Source: Acidobacteriota bacterium
GTDB taxonomy: Bacteria; Acidobacteriota; Vicinamibacteria; Vicinamibacterales; CAVVIG01
Assembly (NCBI GenBank): GCA_016195265.1
Contig: JACPZW010000032.1
Span: forward strand, 1-64,000
Length of the DNA: 64,000 bases
Direction: 5' to 3'
Part shown: positions 10,136-18,814 of the stretch, piece after piece
How the letters are laid out: each line of letters opens with the position of its first letter
Numbering within the stretch: the first letter of the stretch is position 1
Made by a program: the position numbers and the translations under genes
Notes under the pieces: model-generated
The model's database searches: none
Told to the model about the DNA's origin: nothing
Seen by the model: the letters and a program-made list of their open reading frames with translations, nothing else

Positions 10136-10980
10136 GCACACATTTCACGGAAGACGAACTGACGCTCTACTACTACGGCGAAGGACGATACCAGACCAAT
10201 CGTCCGGGGGATAAGGGCCCCCGGAGTGAAGTTGTCCGGCACCTGGACGCGTGCGCGCCGTGCGCCGCGCTTTATCGCGAGATTACGCGCACGCTCGCGC
10301 TGGTGACGGCGCCGGAAACGCCCGAGCGCGACGATCAGTACGGCCTCGAGGTCTGGCAGCGCATCCGGCATCAGCTGCCCGAGCGGGACACCCCAGGCTG
10401 GATGACATTGGTCACGTTGCGGGCGGACCGGCTCGTGCTCGCCGGCGCGGCCGCCGCGCTCATTCTCGTCGCGTTCGTCGCCGGACGGATGTGGCCGCGG
10501 GCCACGCCGGTCGCGCCCCCGGGGACAACGTCGACAACGTCCGCGACGACGGTCGCCGCCGATGCCGGCAGCGCCGCGGCGGCAGGCAACGACGTGCGCC
10601 ATCGCATTCTGCTCACCTCCGTCGCCGACCATCTCGATCGCTCCGAGCGGGTGCTCACCGACATCATGAACGCGCCCTCGCGCGGCGACATCTCCACCGA
10701 GCAAGGCTGGGCGGACGACCTGCTGACCACCAGCCGGCTGTATCGCCAGGATGCGGTCGAAGCCGGCGAGTCCGCCATCGCCGCCGTGCTCGACGAGCTC
10801 GAGCGCAGCCTCCTGGAAATCGTCCACAGTCCATCGCCGATCGCGGCGGCGGACCTCGAGCAAATCCGCCGGCGCATCGACGCGGCGGCGCTTCTCTTCA
10901 AGGTGCGGGTGATGAGCGACGAGCTCCGGCAGCGCGACAGCGCGCCGGCCCCGCGCGCAACCACGCAGAAAACGAGCTGA
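10132..10980 (+). CDS. Membrane anti-sigma factor with zinc-finger domain
   Basis: A 282-residue protein starting at GTG 10132 inside the sigma-factor stop. The N-terminal domain carries VVRHLDACAPCAALYRE, the H-x3-C-x2-C zinc site of ZAS anti-sigma factors. A single membrane segment (LVLAGAAAALILVAFVAG) lies near residues 103-121. The rest is a Thr/Ala-rich linker and a helical, probably periplasmic, C-terminal region. By family it should hold the preceding sigma factor at the membrane until a signal arrives. No protease gene for its release is adjacent. Confidence 0.88.
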   Translation: MSTHFTEDELTLYYYGEGRYQTNRPGDKGPRSEVVRHLDACAPCAALYREITRTLALVTAPETPERDDQYGLEVWQRIRHQLPERDTPGWMTLVTLRADRLVLAGAAAALILVAFVAGRMWPRATPVAPPGTTSTTSATTVAADAGSAAAAGNDVRHRILLTSVADHLDRSERVLTDIMNAPSRGDISTEQGWADDLLTTSRLYRQDAVEAGESAIAAVLDELERSLLEIVHSPSPIAAADLEQIRRRIDAAALLFKVRVMSDELRQRDSAPAPRATTQKTS

Positions 10981-10983
10981 ACC

Positions 10984-12228
10984 ATGACCAGGACACGCAT
11001 GCGGCGACCGGCGCTGTTGAATGCCACGCTCCTCTGCTCGCTCATCACCGCTGCGGCGGCATCGGCGGGCGCGGATCCGTGGAAAGTCGAGACACTGCCG
11101 GCGGACGCCGCGCAGCAGGCCGACGACCTCTACGATCGGGCGCGCGACGCGATCGAGAACACGCGCTACGACCGCGCGCTGGCCGACCTCGACCGGGTCA
11201 TCGCGCTCAAGACGGCGCGGACCGACGCCGCGCTCTACTGGAAGGCGTACAGCCTCTCGAAGCTCGGGCAGCGCGAGGAAGCGGTGACGACGGTGAACGA
11301 GCTGTACAAGACGTTCACCAACAGCCGCTGGCTCAAGGACGCCAAGGCGCTCGAGGTCGAAGTGCGGCAGGCGTCCGGCCAGACCGTGTCGCCCGACTCA
11401 CAGAACGACGAGGAGCTGAAGCTGCTGGCGCTCCGCGGGATCATGAACAGCGATCCGGAGCAGGCGTTGCCGGTCATCGAGAAGATGCTGGCGGGCCCGA
11501 CCTCGCCGAAAGTGAAGGACCGCGCGCTGTTCGTGCTCAGCCAGAGCAAGTCGGCGCGGGCTCGCGACATCATCTCGGGCGTCGCGAAAGGCAACGCGAA
11601 CCCGGACCTGCAGCTGAAAGCCATCCGCTACATCGGGATGATGGGCGGCAGCGACAACAAGCAGCTGCTCGCCGACGTCTATCGAGGCGCGAACGACTCA
11701 GCGGTGAAGAAGGCGATCCTCCGCAGCTACATGCAGGCCGGCGATCGCGATCGCCTGTTCGCGCTGGCCAAGAGTGAGACCGACGCGTCGCTGCGGTCCG
11801 AAGCCGTGCGGCAGCTCGGCATGATGCGCGCCACCGCGGAACTGTCTCAGCTCTATCAGGGCGACTCGTCGGTCGAGGTCCGTAAGCAGATCCTGTCGGC
11901 GATGTTCATGAGCGGCGACACGGACAAGATGATCGAGCTGGCGAAGGCCGAAAAGGACTCCGAGCTGCGCAAGACCGCGATTCGCAACCTCGGCATGATG
12001 AAGAAGCCGGGCACGACCGACGCGCTGGTCGCCATCTACGGCGCGGATGCGACGCCCGACGTGCGCAAGGCCGTCCTGAACGCGCTCTTCATCCAGAACA
12101 ATGCGACCGCGCTCGTGACGCTCGCGCGCGCCGAGAAGAGTCCGGAGATGAAGAAGGAGATCGTGTCCAAGCTGTCCGTCATGAAGTCGAAGGAAGCCAC
12201 GGATTACCTGATGGAGTTGCTGAAATGA
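10984..12228 (+). CDS. Exported TPR/HEAT-repeat protein
   Basis: A 414-residue protein with an N-terminal signal peptide (LLNATLLCSLITAAAASAGA). Residues about 38-110 look like a TPR pair (YDRALADLDRVIAL). From about 150 to the end, HEAT-like helices recur about every 30 residues, often with LGMM or similar turns. Such solenoids bind partners; no catalytic motif is visible. It starts 3 bp after the anti-sigma gene and overlaps the next HEAT gene by 4 bp, so it probably belongs to the sigma-factor operon as an effector or sensor. Confidence 0.85.
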   Translation: MTRTRMRRPALLNATLLCSLITAAAASAGADPWKVETLPADAAQQADDLYDRARDAIENTRYDRALADLDRVIALKTARTDAALYWKAYSLSKLGQREEAVTTVNELYKTFTNSRWLKDAKALEVEVRQASGQTVSPDSQNDEELKLLALRGIMNSDPEQALPVIEKMLAGPTSPKVKDRALFVLSQSKSARARDIISGVAKGNANPDLQLKAIRYIGMMGGSDNKQLLADVYRGANDSAVKKAILRSYMQAGDRDRLFALAKSETDASLRSEAVRQLGMMRATAELSQLYQGDSSVEVRKQILSAMFMSGDTDKMIELAKAEKDSELRKTAIRNLGMMKKPGTTDALVAIYGADATPDVRKAVLNALFIQNNATALVTLARAEKSPEMKKEIVSKLSVMKSKEATDYLMELLK

Positions 12229-13217
12229 GGGGCGGCCCGCCTTCGCTCGTTCACACCGACGCCGAGCTTCGGCGTGGCAGCCTTCGCGGCGGCTTGCCCA
12301 GCCGAAGCGGGCGCAGCCCGCGAAGGCTGGTGCGGGGTGCCGCGGTGCTTGGTGCTGTGCTTGGTGCCGCCGCGCTGAGCGCGGCCCAGGGTCGCATCAC
12401 CAACGCGCGGACCGAAACACGGTCCGCCGCGCTGGGCCTCGCGGGCGAAGTGCGCGCCATCGTTACGCGCAACGCGACCGCGTGGATCGGCTACACGGTC
12501 CCGATGATCGCCGGCCCGCGGCAGATGTGCTGCTACGACACGATCTCGGGCAGCGGCGCGTGCTGCGGCACGTGTCGCCTGGAAGGCGGCAGCGTCGTGA
12601 CGATGACCACAGGCGACGCGCGCGGATCGCGGATCACGCTCGAACCGCCGACCGAGTTCCTCGTCCTCGCGCGCGCCGAAGGCGGCGCGGTCGTGCGCGT
12701 GCGCACGTTCACGCCGGACTGCGACATCGATGCATCGGGGATGCCGCTCGTCTGGCTGACCGACGTGAAGCCCGACGACAGTGTCGCCTGGCTGTCGTCG
12801 CTCGTCAGCGGCGCGGGATCGGACAGCGAACGCGTTAATCGCGTCGCAAATCCGGCGCTGTCGGCGCTCGCCTTTCAGAGCGGACAGCCGGCGATTGAGG
12901 CCCTCATTGAATTCGCGCGCGCCAGCCCGGTCACGCGCCTGCGCGGCCAGGCGCTCTTCTGGCTGGCGCACAAGGCCGGCCAGCAGGCGATGGCCGCGAT
13001 TACGAACGCCATCGACAACGACCCTGAAACGGAGGTGAAGAGGCGGGCGGTCTTCGCGCTGAGTCAGCTGCCGAAAGACGAGGGCGTGCCGAAGCTGATG
13101 GAGGTCGCGCGGACGAATCGCAACGCGGAGGTCCGCAGGCAGGCGATGTTCTGGCTCGGCGAGTCGAAGGATCCGCGCGCCGTCAAGTTCTTCGAGGACA
13201 TCCTGCTGAAGCAGTAG
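12225..13217 (+). CDS. Exported HEAT-repeat protein with cysteine-rich N-domain
   Basis: A 330-residue frame starting at an ATG that overlaps the previous stop. The first ~37 codons are encoded by a palindromic repeat, after which a hydrophobic stretch (VLGAVLGAAALSAAQG) looks like the true signal peptide. A cysteine cluster follows (MCCYDTISGSGACCGTC). The C-terminal part has HEAT repeats (LFWLAHKAGQQAMAAI, FALSQLPKDEGVPKLMEVA). Translation may start instead at a GTG near 12330. It is the last gene of the sigma-factor operon; its function is unknown. Confidence 0.8.
   Translation: MRGGPPSLVHTDAELRRGSLRGGLPSRSGRSPRRLVRGAAVLGAVLGAAALSAAQGRITNARTETRSAALGLAGEVRAIVTRNATAWIGYTVPMIAGPRQMCCYDTISGSGACCGTCRLEGGSVVTMTTGDARGSRITLEPPTEFLVLARAEGGAVVRVRTFTPDCDIDASGMPLVWLTDVKPDDSVAWLSSLVSGAGSDSERVNRVANPALSALAFQSGQPAIEALIEFARASPVTRLRGQALFWLAHKAGQQAMAAITNAIDNDPETEVKRRAVFALSQLPKDEGVPKLMEVARTNRNAEVRRQAMFWLGESKDPRAVKFFEDILLKQ
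12237..12345. repeat. Palindromic repeat element within the 5' end of the HEAT gene
   Basis: The stretch contains nested inverted repeats, including CCAGCC(GAA)GCGGGC facing GCCCGC(GAA)GGCTGG and CGCCGAGCTTCGGCG. Its composition differs from the coding sequence around it, and it lies between the ATG and the signal-peptide core. It looks like an inserted REP-type element that stayed in frame. Confidence 0.55.
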
Positions 13218-13266
13218 GGCGGGTCCTTTCGGACCCGCCACGACGCCGGGTCCAAAAGGACCCGGC
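13218..13266. repeat. Two GGGTCC-type palindromes between convergent genes
   Basis: GGCGGGTCC-TTTC-GGACCCGCC at 13218-13239 is followed by GCCGGGTCC-AAAA-GGACCCGGC at 13245-13266. Each is a 9-bp perfect stem with a 4-nt loop. They begin at the base after the HEAT gene stop and end 10 bp before the stop of the convergent gene. They may act as a bidirectional terminator or mRNA-stabilising hairpin; there is no long T run. Confidence 0.8.
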
Positions 13267-13276
13267 CTACATCTCT

Positions 13277-14551
13277 CTAGAACCCGCGCCGCCGGCGAGG
13301 TTCGCGCGGGTGGCCCTTCCGCACGATCTTCACGTCGCCGCCCACGATGTTCTGAATCTGATCGTGCGTGAGCGTGCGGTTGGATGCCTTGGCCGCCGCG
13401 AAAATCCGGTCGACAATCTCGTCCGTCGCCGGCAGGCCTCGGCTCTCCAGCCAGAAGATCACGTTCGATCGGCCCGACATCGGGCCGACTTCGATTTCCT
13501 GCTCGCGGCCGACAAGACTTGCGGGCACGGCGGCATACACGGCATCCATCAGCGCGCGATCGCCTTTGCGGAACGCCTTGACCACGGCTGCCGCGTGCAC
13601 GCCGGTCGCCGTCCGGAACGCGTCGCTGCCGATCACGGGATAGTTCGGCGCGATGCGCACGTCGCACGCCGACGCCACCGCCTGACAGTACGCGGGCAGC
13701 GATGTCAGATCGCGCTCGATGTAGCCCATCATCACGAGATTGACGAGCAGCAGATCGATGGGCGTATTGCCGCACCGCTCGCCGATGCCGAGCGCCGCGC
13801 CGTGCAGGCGCGTCGCGCCCGCTTCGAGCGCCGCGATGCTCGACGCGACGCCGAACCCGCGATCGCGGTGCCCGTGCCAGTCGATGCCGATCTCGACGCC
13901 GAGCTCGTCGATCACCGACCGCACGAACTTCACAACCGCGCGCGCGCCGCCGGGCGTCGCGTGGCCGACTGTATCGGCGACGCACAACCGCTTCGCGCCC
14001 GCGCGGACGGCGGTCGTGAACAGCACGCGCAGCGACTCGGGATCGGCGCGCGTCGTGTCCTCGGTGACGTACATGACGGCGACGCCCTCTCGAGCCGCGA
14101 AGGCCAGCGCATCTTCCGTCGTCTTCTTGAGGAACTCGAGCGTCCAGCCTTCCGCGTATTGCCGGACCGGGCTCGACCCGATGAAGGCGCCGCACTCGAT
14201 CGGCACGCCGGTGCGTTGCTGAATCTCGGCGATCGGCTTGATGTCGGCGACCATCGTGCGGGCCGCGCAGTTGGCGCGGATCTTCAGCTTGTCTTGGGCG
14301 ATCGCGCGCGCGAGCCGCTCGACGTCGCGTGCGACCTGGGGGCCGGCGCCAGGCAATCCGATGTCGGCGGTATCGATGCCAAGCGCGTCCATGCGATGCA
14401 GGATGCCGATACGCTCGTCGATCGTGGGCGTCCGCACCGACGGCGACTGCAGTCCATCCCTCAACGTTTCATCGTCGAGCATCGCCACGGGTCGCGGTCC
14501 GGCCGCGTCGTGGTTCCAGTCGTAGATGAGCGGATGCGGCGCGAGACGCAC
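13277..14551 (-). CDS. 2-isopropylmalate/homocitrate synthase-family enzyme
   Basis: A protein of about 424 residues of the DRE-TIM metallolyase family, starting at GTG 14551, 4 bp after the upstream gene. The motif DDETLRDGLQSP matches the catalytic D-x-T-L-R-D-G, DWHGHRDRGFG supplies the metal-binding His pair, and LGIGERCGNTP matches the family GIGER-GN motif. It has no C-terminal LeuA regulatory domain. It differs clearly from the leuA at 21779, so citramalate, homocitrate or a secondary isopropylmalate synthase role are all possible. Confidence 0.82.
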   Translation of the reverse strand: MRLAPHPLIYDWNHDAAGPRPVAMLDDETLRDGLQSPSVRTPTIDERIGILHRMDALGIDTADIGLPGAGPQVARDVERLARAIAQDKLKIRANCAARTMVADIKPIAEIQQRTGVPIECGAFIGSSPVRQYAEGWTLEFLKKTTEDALAFAAREGVAVMYVTEDTTRADPESLRVLFTTAVRAGAKRLCVADTVGHATPGGARAVVKFVRSVIDELGVEIGIDWHGHRDRGFGVASSIAALEAGATRLHGAALGIGERCGNTPIDLLLVNLVMMGYIERDLTSLPAYCQAVASACDVRIAPNYPVIGSDAFRTATGVHAAAVVKAFRKGDRALMDAVYAAVPASLVGREQEIEVGPMSGRSNVIFWLESRGLPATDEIVDRIFAAAKASNRTLTHDQIQNIVGGDVKIVRKGHPREPRRRRGF

Positions 14552-14555
14552 GCGA

Positions 14556-14918
14556 TTACCGGTCCTGTCGTGAAGAAGCAGGAGAAAGGCCCGACGACGC
14601 GGCGCGCGCGGCCCGCCGCACCGACCACAGGCCCGTGGCAAGCACGGCGCCGCCGGCGGCCGTGGCCGTCCAGAGACCGCGTGTCACCGCTGGACGCATC
14701 CAGTCGTCCATGCGCGGAGCCGGCACAGCCGAATCGCCGCTCGCGGCGGCGTGCACTGCGGCGCCGACGTAAGCGCGCCCGGCCGTGATGATGCTGTGAT
14801 CAAAAACGAGGTTCCAGACCACGAGCGCCCAGGCGATCCAGAGACCGCGGGCGATTCGCGCGGCACGGGCCGGCTGGCGAAGCGCCGCGACTCGGCGCCG
14901 CCCCGCATCGGTCCACAT
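14556..14918 (-). CDS. Small two-helix membrane protein of unknown function
   Basis: A 120-residue frame with two hydrophobic helices, about 27-44 (WIAWALVVWNLVFDHSII) and 83-100 (WTATAAGGAVLATGL). The N-terminus is Arg-rich, favouring a cytoplasmic start. It ends 4 bp before the IPMS-like gene and both lie on the same strand. I recognise no family. Confidence 0.55.
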   Translation of the reverse strand: MWTDAGRRRVAALRQPARAARIARGLWIAWALVVWNLVFDHSIITAGRAYVGAAVHAAASGDSAVPAPRMDDWMRPAVTRGLWTATAAGGAVLATGLWSVRRAARAASSGLSPASSRQDR

Positions 14919-14955
14919 GCGATCGATTATCGCACGGTCCCGGGCGCGCGCCGCC

Positions 14956-15237
14956 CTAGCGCCGGCGCGCGTACGCGCGCAGGCCGACGATCACGACGGC
15001 GATCGCCACGACGATCCACGTGAAGAGACGGGGCGTCTCGCCACCGGGCGTGCGACCGACGTAGGTGGCGGCCGCCGCGAGGAGCGCCACGGCGAGGATC
15101 GATACGACCGCGCTGACCGGCAGCCCCCGGCGTGACGTCGCGGCCGGCTGATACCTGGCCTCGGTTGTGGCGGCGCCGCACTTGAAGCAGATGAGCGCCT
15201 TCTCGGCGATCTCTGTCCCGCACTGACGGCACGTCAT
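14956..15237 (-). CDS. Zinc-ribbon membrane protein
   Basis: A 93-residue protein starting MTCRQCGTEIAEKALICFKCG, a four-cysteine zinc ribbon (C3, C6, C17, C20), followed by two membrane helices at about 41-60 and 72-88 and an Arg-rich tail. The ATG overlaps the stop of the permease gene by 4 bp, so it is translationally coupled to the metal transport genes. A metal-sensing or scaffold role is only a guess. Confidence 0.75.
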   Translation of the reverse strand: MTCRQCGTEIAEKALICFKCGAATTEARYQPAATSRRGLPVSAVVSILAVALLAAAATYVGRTPGGETPRLFTWIVVAIAVVIVGLRAYARRR

Positions 15238-16085
15238 GTGGTGCGATGGAAGAGCGGACGCACGGACGCCATGAGAATCAGCACGAGACCGAACGTGCAG
15301 ACGATCGTCGCGCCCGTCGGCAGATCGAGCTGCAGGGATAAGTACACGCCGAGCGCCGAAACAATGGTGCCCATGGACCACCCGATCGCCAGCCGCGTGC
15401 CCACCTTGTCCGCATACAACATGGCCGCGACCGACGGGACGATGAGGTAACAGAAGACGAGCAGCACGCCCGCGATGGAGACCGACGACGTGACCACGAA
15501 GCCGAACGACGCGTAGAACAGAAAATCCCAGAACTTCACCGAAATGCCCTGCGCCTCCGCCCGCGCGTGATCCATCGAGATCGCGAGGAACTTCTTCCGG
15601 AAGAGGAAGTGAAAGGCGCCGATCGCGCCGTAGAGCAGCGCGGTCCTGCCGACCTCCGGCCAGGAGACGGCGAGAATGTTCCCGACCAGCATGTCCTTCA
15701 GGTGCTCGCTCTCGGACGTCGCCTTGCTCATCGCCAGAATCGCGGCGGCCGACGCCACGGCGTAGCAGATGCCGATGATCGCTTCCTGCGGGATCCGCGC
15801 GCGCTTGACGCGAATCATCGAGAACACGGCCGCGCCGATGAACGTGAACGCGAGGCTCACCCAGTACACCATCGGGGCGTGCGGATCGCCGTTCGACCAC
15901 GGCAGAAACAGCGCGATGGTCGCCCCCAGCGCCGCGATCTGCGCCAGCGACAGGTCGACGAAGATCACGCCGCGCTCGACGACGTGCACGCCGAGATACG
16001 CGTGAATGCCGGTGAGGATCAGGCTGGCGGCGAACGGCGCCGCCAGGAATGAGAGCATAGAAGTATCCATAAGGGTGATTCGCAC
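15234..16085 (-). CDS. znuB: Metal (zinc/manganese) ABC transporter permease
   Basis: A 283-residue polytopic protein of the ZnuB/MntB permease family, with about eight membrane helices and the family pattern GVIFVDLSLAQIAALGATIA near the N-terminus. It would carry the metal ion across the inner membrane. The start is GTG 16085, with ATG 16070 as the alternative. It lies 7 bp after the binding-protein gene. No ATP-binding subunit gene is next to it, which is unusual. Confidence 0.87.
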   Translation of the reverse strand: MRITLMDTSMLSFLAAPFAASLILTGIHAYLGVHVVERGVIFVDLSLAQIAALGATIALFLPWSNGDPHAPMVYWVSLAFTFIGAAVFSMIRVKRARIPQEAIIGICYAVASAAAILAMSKATSESEHLKDMLVGNILAVSWPEVGRTALLYGAIGAFHFLFRKKFLAISMDHARAEAQGISVKFWDFLFYASFGFVVTSSVSIAGVLLVFCYLIVPSVAAMLYADKVGTRLAIGWSMGTIVSALGVYLSLQLDLPTGATIVCTFGLVLILMASVRPLFHRTT

Positions 16086-16092
16086 TCAGCCG

Positions 16093-17019
16093 CTATTTCG
16101 CGCCGCTCTTCTTGATGGCGTCGATCAGCAGCGCGATGTCGTAGTCGAACAGCTTGAAGTAATCCGGCACATCCTTCAGGCCGCCGACCGACGGCGGCAT
16201 CACGAGCACCTGCGCGCCGGTGTCTCGTCCGATGGCCTGTGGCGTCTTCAGATCGAAGTACGGCTCGACCAGTACGAGCTTGATGTTCTGGCGCTTCATC
16301 TCGTTGATCAGATCCAGCGTGTGCTGCGGCGTTGGCGGGATTCCCGGGCGCGGCTCGACGTAGCCGATGATGTCGAGGCCGAAGCGCTCGGCGAAATTCG
16401 GGAACGAGCGATGGTACGTGATCATCTTCGTGCCCTTGTACGGCGCCATCATCGCCAGCCACCGCTTCTCCGCTTCGTCCAGCCGGCTCGTGAAACTCGC
16501 GAGCTGTTTCTCGAAGACGGCGCGGTCGCCGGGGCGCAGCTCCAAGAACTTGTCGGCGAGCTCCTTGCCAATCCGCTTGCCGTTTTCCGGATCCATCCAG
16601 TAGTGCGGGTTGCCGAGCGGGTGCACGTCGCCCATCGCGCGCGTGATGTTGCCCGTCGGGATTTCGAGGATCGTCGCGCCGAGCGACGCGTCGAGGTAGC
16701 CGGCCGCGCCGGGCTGGATCTTGCCGTTGCGGCTCTGCTGAATCAGCGGCGGCAGCCATCCGATCTCCAGCTCGCGCCCGACGGCGACCAGCAGATCGGC
16801 TCTCTGCAACTTCAGGATGAAGCTGGGCTTGGCTTCGACGAAGTGCGGATCCTGATAACCCCGGGCCATCGCTTCGACCGCGACCCGATCGCCGCCCACC
16901 TCGCGAGCGATCGAGGCGAGATCCTCGGTCGTCGTCATGACGTTCAACTTGCCCTGCGCGAACACGGACGCCGCCGAGAACACGACCGCAGCGGCCGCGA
17001 TGAATGTCTTCTTGTTCAT
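16093..17019 (-). CDS. znuA: Zinc/manganese ABC transporter substrate-binding protein
   Basis: A 308-residue periplasmic protein with a cleavable signal (FIAAAAVVFSAASVFAQG). Likely metal ligands are the His in QDPHFVEAKP, GNPHYWMDP and ITYHRSF, with an acidic residue in VEPYFDL. It lacks the His-rich loop common in ZnuA, so Mn or Fe cannot be excluded. It captures the metal and delivers it to the permease encoded just downstream. A (GGTGACT)n array separates it from the porin gene. Confidence 0.87.
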   Translation of the reverse strand: MNKKTFIAAAAVVFSAASVFAQGKLNVMTTTEDLASIAREVGGDRVAVEAMARGYQDPHFVEAKPSFILKLQRADLLVAVGRELEIGWLPPLIQQSRNGKIQPGAAGYLDASLGATILEIPTGNITRAMGDVHPLGNPHYWMDPENGKRIGKELADKFLELRPGDRAVFEKQLASFTSRLDEAEKRWLAMMAPYKGTKMITYHRSFPNFAERFGLDIIGYVEPRPGIPPTPQHTLDLINEMKRQNIKLVLVEPYFDLKTPQAIGRDTGAQVLVMPPSVGGLKDVPDYFKLFDYDIALLIDAIKKSGAK

Positions 17020-17044
17020 GACTACCTCAGACTTGCGGCTCTCT

Positions 17045-17072
17045 GGTGACTGGTGACTGGTGACTGGTCATC
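17045..17072 (+). repeat. 7-bp tandem array (GGTGACT type), porin-znuA gap
   Basis: Three perfect GGTGACT units and a fourth GGTCATC lie between the porin stop and the znuA start. The porin TGA stop (complement of 17069-17071) is part of the last unit. Confidence 0.8.
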
Positions 17073-18378
17073 AAAACGGATGCGCCCCGTGCGCGCCGAT
17101 GGCGAACTGGAATTGAAACAGCAGCTCGTTCGCGGTCGCACCGGTCGCGTAGCTCGTCCGGCGGTACTGGCCGCGCACCTGGCTGAACTCGCTGGGCCAG
17201 TAGGTCAGCACGACCGACCCGCCCGTATCCATGAGCGACGCATCGTCGGCGTGGTTCGACCGGTCGTAGCGGACGCCGGCGAACCAGCGCCGGGCGAACT
17301 GATAGTCACCAGACAGGTAGCCGCCCGTCCCGCTCTGGAGGCCGTTGAATTGTTCCCGGCGGCTCCACATCCATTCCGAGCGGCCGACGAACGAGTGATA
17401 GATCGATCGCTGCAGCGGCCGCCAACGCAGCGTCGCGTCAAGGCCGTAGAGCTGCGTCGTGAATCGCCCGACGTCGGTGCCGTCCACGATCCCGGACGGA
17501 TTGTGCCCGCGCGAGTACGACAGCCCGAGATCAAGATTGGTCGACTCCGAGAGATCCTGATAGCCGCGAAGGTGACCGACGTAGCTGAGATCGCCGCGTT
17601 CGCTCGACGTGAACAAGCTCTCGCCAGAATCGCCGCGGAACACCTGGCCCGTCGCCTCGAGGAACAGCCAGGGATTCGGGATCAGCCGAGCGACCGAGAT
17701 CCCTGCATCGTCGATGCCGTCTTCCCCGCCCACCAGGTTCTGGATGACCAACGGGCGATCGGTCCACGGCAGGACGTGGTTGTGTAGCGTGTTGACCTTC
17801 CCGAACGCCGCGCGCATCTTGCCGACCTTGGTGAGCAGGCCGCCCGGCAACTCCGTCAGCGTCAGGAACCCCTCTTCCAGATTGACGCCCTGTTCGCCGA
17901 ACGAGATGAAGAAGTCCGCGCGCGCGTAGGGATCGACAACGGCCTGAAATGAGGCTTCCGATTCGTGCATCTCGAGCGCCGGAGTTCCGGCAACCGTGTT
18001 GCGCCCAGCGGCGCCGAGGAAATCGCCGATGACCGCCATGTCCGGGTTGAACACTTTCGCTCCAGACACGGCCGAGCCGTAGACGGGCAGCGCGCCGGCG
18101 GGACCGCCGGCGCCCGCAGCGCCTTCAGGCACCGCCGCCGTGGCGGGAGCCGCCGGCGCCCGAGCCGGCGGCGGTGCAAGCGTACCTTCCGCCGCCGCCA
18201 GCTTCGTTTCAAGCACCGTGAGCCGTTCGCCGTACTGCTGCTTCAGCGCGTCAAAATCGTGTCGCAGCTGATCGATCTCCTGGCGCAGCGTCTGCGCGGC
18301 ATCCTGCGCAGATGCGGTCGATGGGATCGCAAGCGCCGCCGCCATGATCGATGCGCACACAAGTCGCATAGGTCGCAT
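17071..18378 (-). CDS. Outer-membrane porin-like beta-barrel with N-terminal coiled coil
   Basis: A 435-residue protein with a signal peptide (ASIMAAALAIPSTASAQ), a coiled-coil segment (LRQEIDQLRHDFDALKQQ) and a Pro/Ala-rich linker. Alternating strands with many aromatic residues then run to a terminal Phe, as in outer-membrane barrels. It is placed immediately upstream of the metal-binding protein gene on the same strand, so it probably admits the metal through the outer membrane. The specific substrate is inferred only from context. Confidence 0.75.
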   Translation of the reverse strand: MRPMRLVCASIMAAALAIPSTASAQDAAQTLRQEIDQLRHDFDALKQQYGERLTVLETKLAAAEGTLAPPPARAPAAPATAAVPEGAAGAGGPAGALPVYGSAVSGAKVFNPDMAVIGDFLGAAGRNTVAGTPALEMHESEASFQAVVDPYARADFFISFGEQGVNLEEGFLTLTELPGGLLTKVGKMRAAFGKVNTLHNHVLPWTDRPLVIQNLVGGEDGIDDAGISVARLIPNPWLFLEATGQVFRGDSGESLFTSSERGDLSYVGHLRGYQDLSESTNLDLGLSYSRGHNPSGIVDGTDVGRFTTQLYGLDATLRWRPLQRSIYHSFVGRSEWMWSRREQFNGLQSGTGGYLSGDYQFARRWFAGVRYDRSNHADDASLMDTGGSVVLTYWPSEFSQVRGQYRRTSYATGATANELLFQFQFAIGAHGAHPF

Positions 18379-18449
18379 GGTTCTCCTCCGTCACCACTGG
18401 CGCACCCGGCTGGATGCGCGCTCTTCGTACTGCAGTCGAAAGAGTATGG

Positions 18450-18749
18450 TTACGCGACGGAAGGCGGCGAGCGACCGGTCGAGCGGACGGCGAGAAGCAG
18501 CGTCTTGGGGAGGAACGCGGTGCCGACAATTTGTCCGGCGTCGGCGAGGTGCCAGGCCCCGACGACGGCCGTGGTGTGGGGATCGGCGCCGACCACGCTC
18601 GACGTGCAGGACGTACAGTGCCGCGGCGTCTTGAGCTCGCACAGCAGATCGTGGTGCTCGAAGGGCGCCGTAATGAGGAAGAAGGCGTACAACGCCACGC
18701 CGATGTAGGCGAACGCTCCGGGACGCCGATCGTGGAGGCGGCTGCGCAT
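18450..18749 (-). CDS. Small membrane protein with His/Cys-rich segment
   Basis: A 99-residue protein with a hydrophobic helix at about 12-28 (AFAYIGVALYAFFLITAP), then FEHHDLLCELKTPRHCTSC, rich in His and Cys, and a second weaker hydrophobic stretch. It resembles small exported proteins linked to metal uptake loci. It is the first gene of the minus-strand metal operon and is divergent from leuC. Metal binding is inferred from composition. The A/T-rich divergent region (18750-18814) may hold a metal-regulator site, but I could not define one. Confidence 0.6.
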   Translation of the reverse strand: MRSRLHDRRPGAFAYIGVALYAFFLITAPFEHHDLLCELKTPRHCTSCTSSVVGADPHTTAVVGAWHLADAGQIVGTAFLPKTLLLAVRSTGRSPPSVA

Positions 18750-18814
18750 TCCGCTAATGATGATATGCCCTCGGCGCTGAATTGAACAACTTTGTGTATC
18801 CTAGCGGAAGGTTT

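Noticed and set aside
14552-14641. Upstream start for the IPMS-like protein at 14641
   Set aside because: It would overlap the neighbouring membrane protein gene by about 85 bp with an Arg-rich, unconserved extension; GTG 14551 fits the 4-bp gene spacing.
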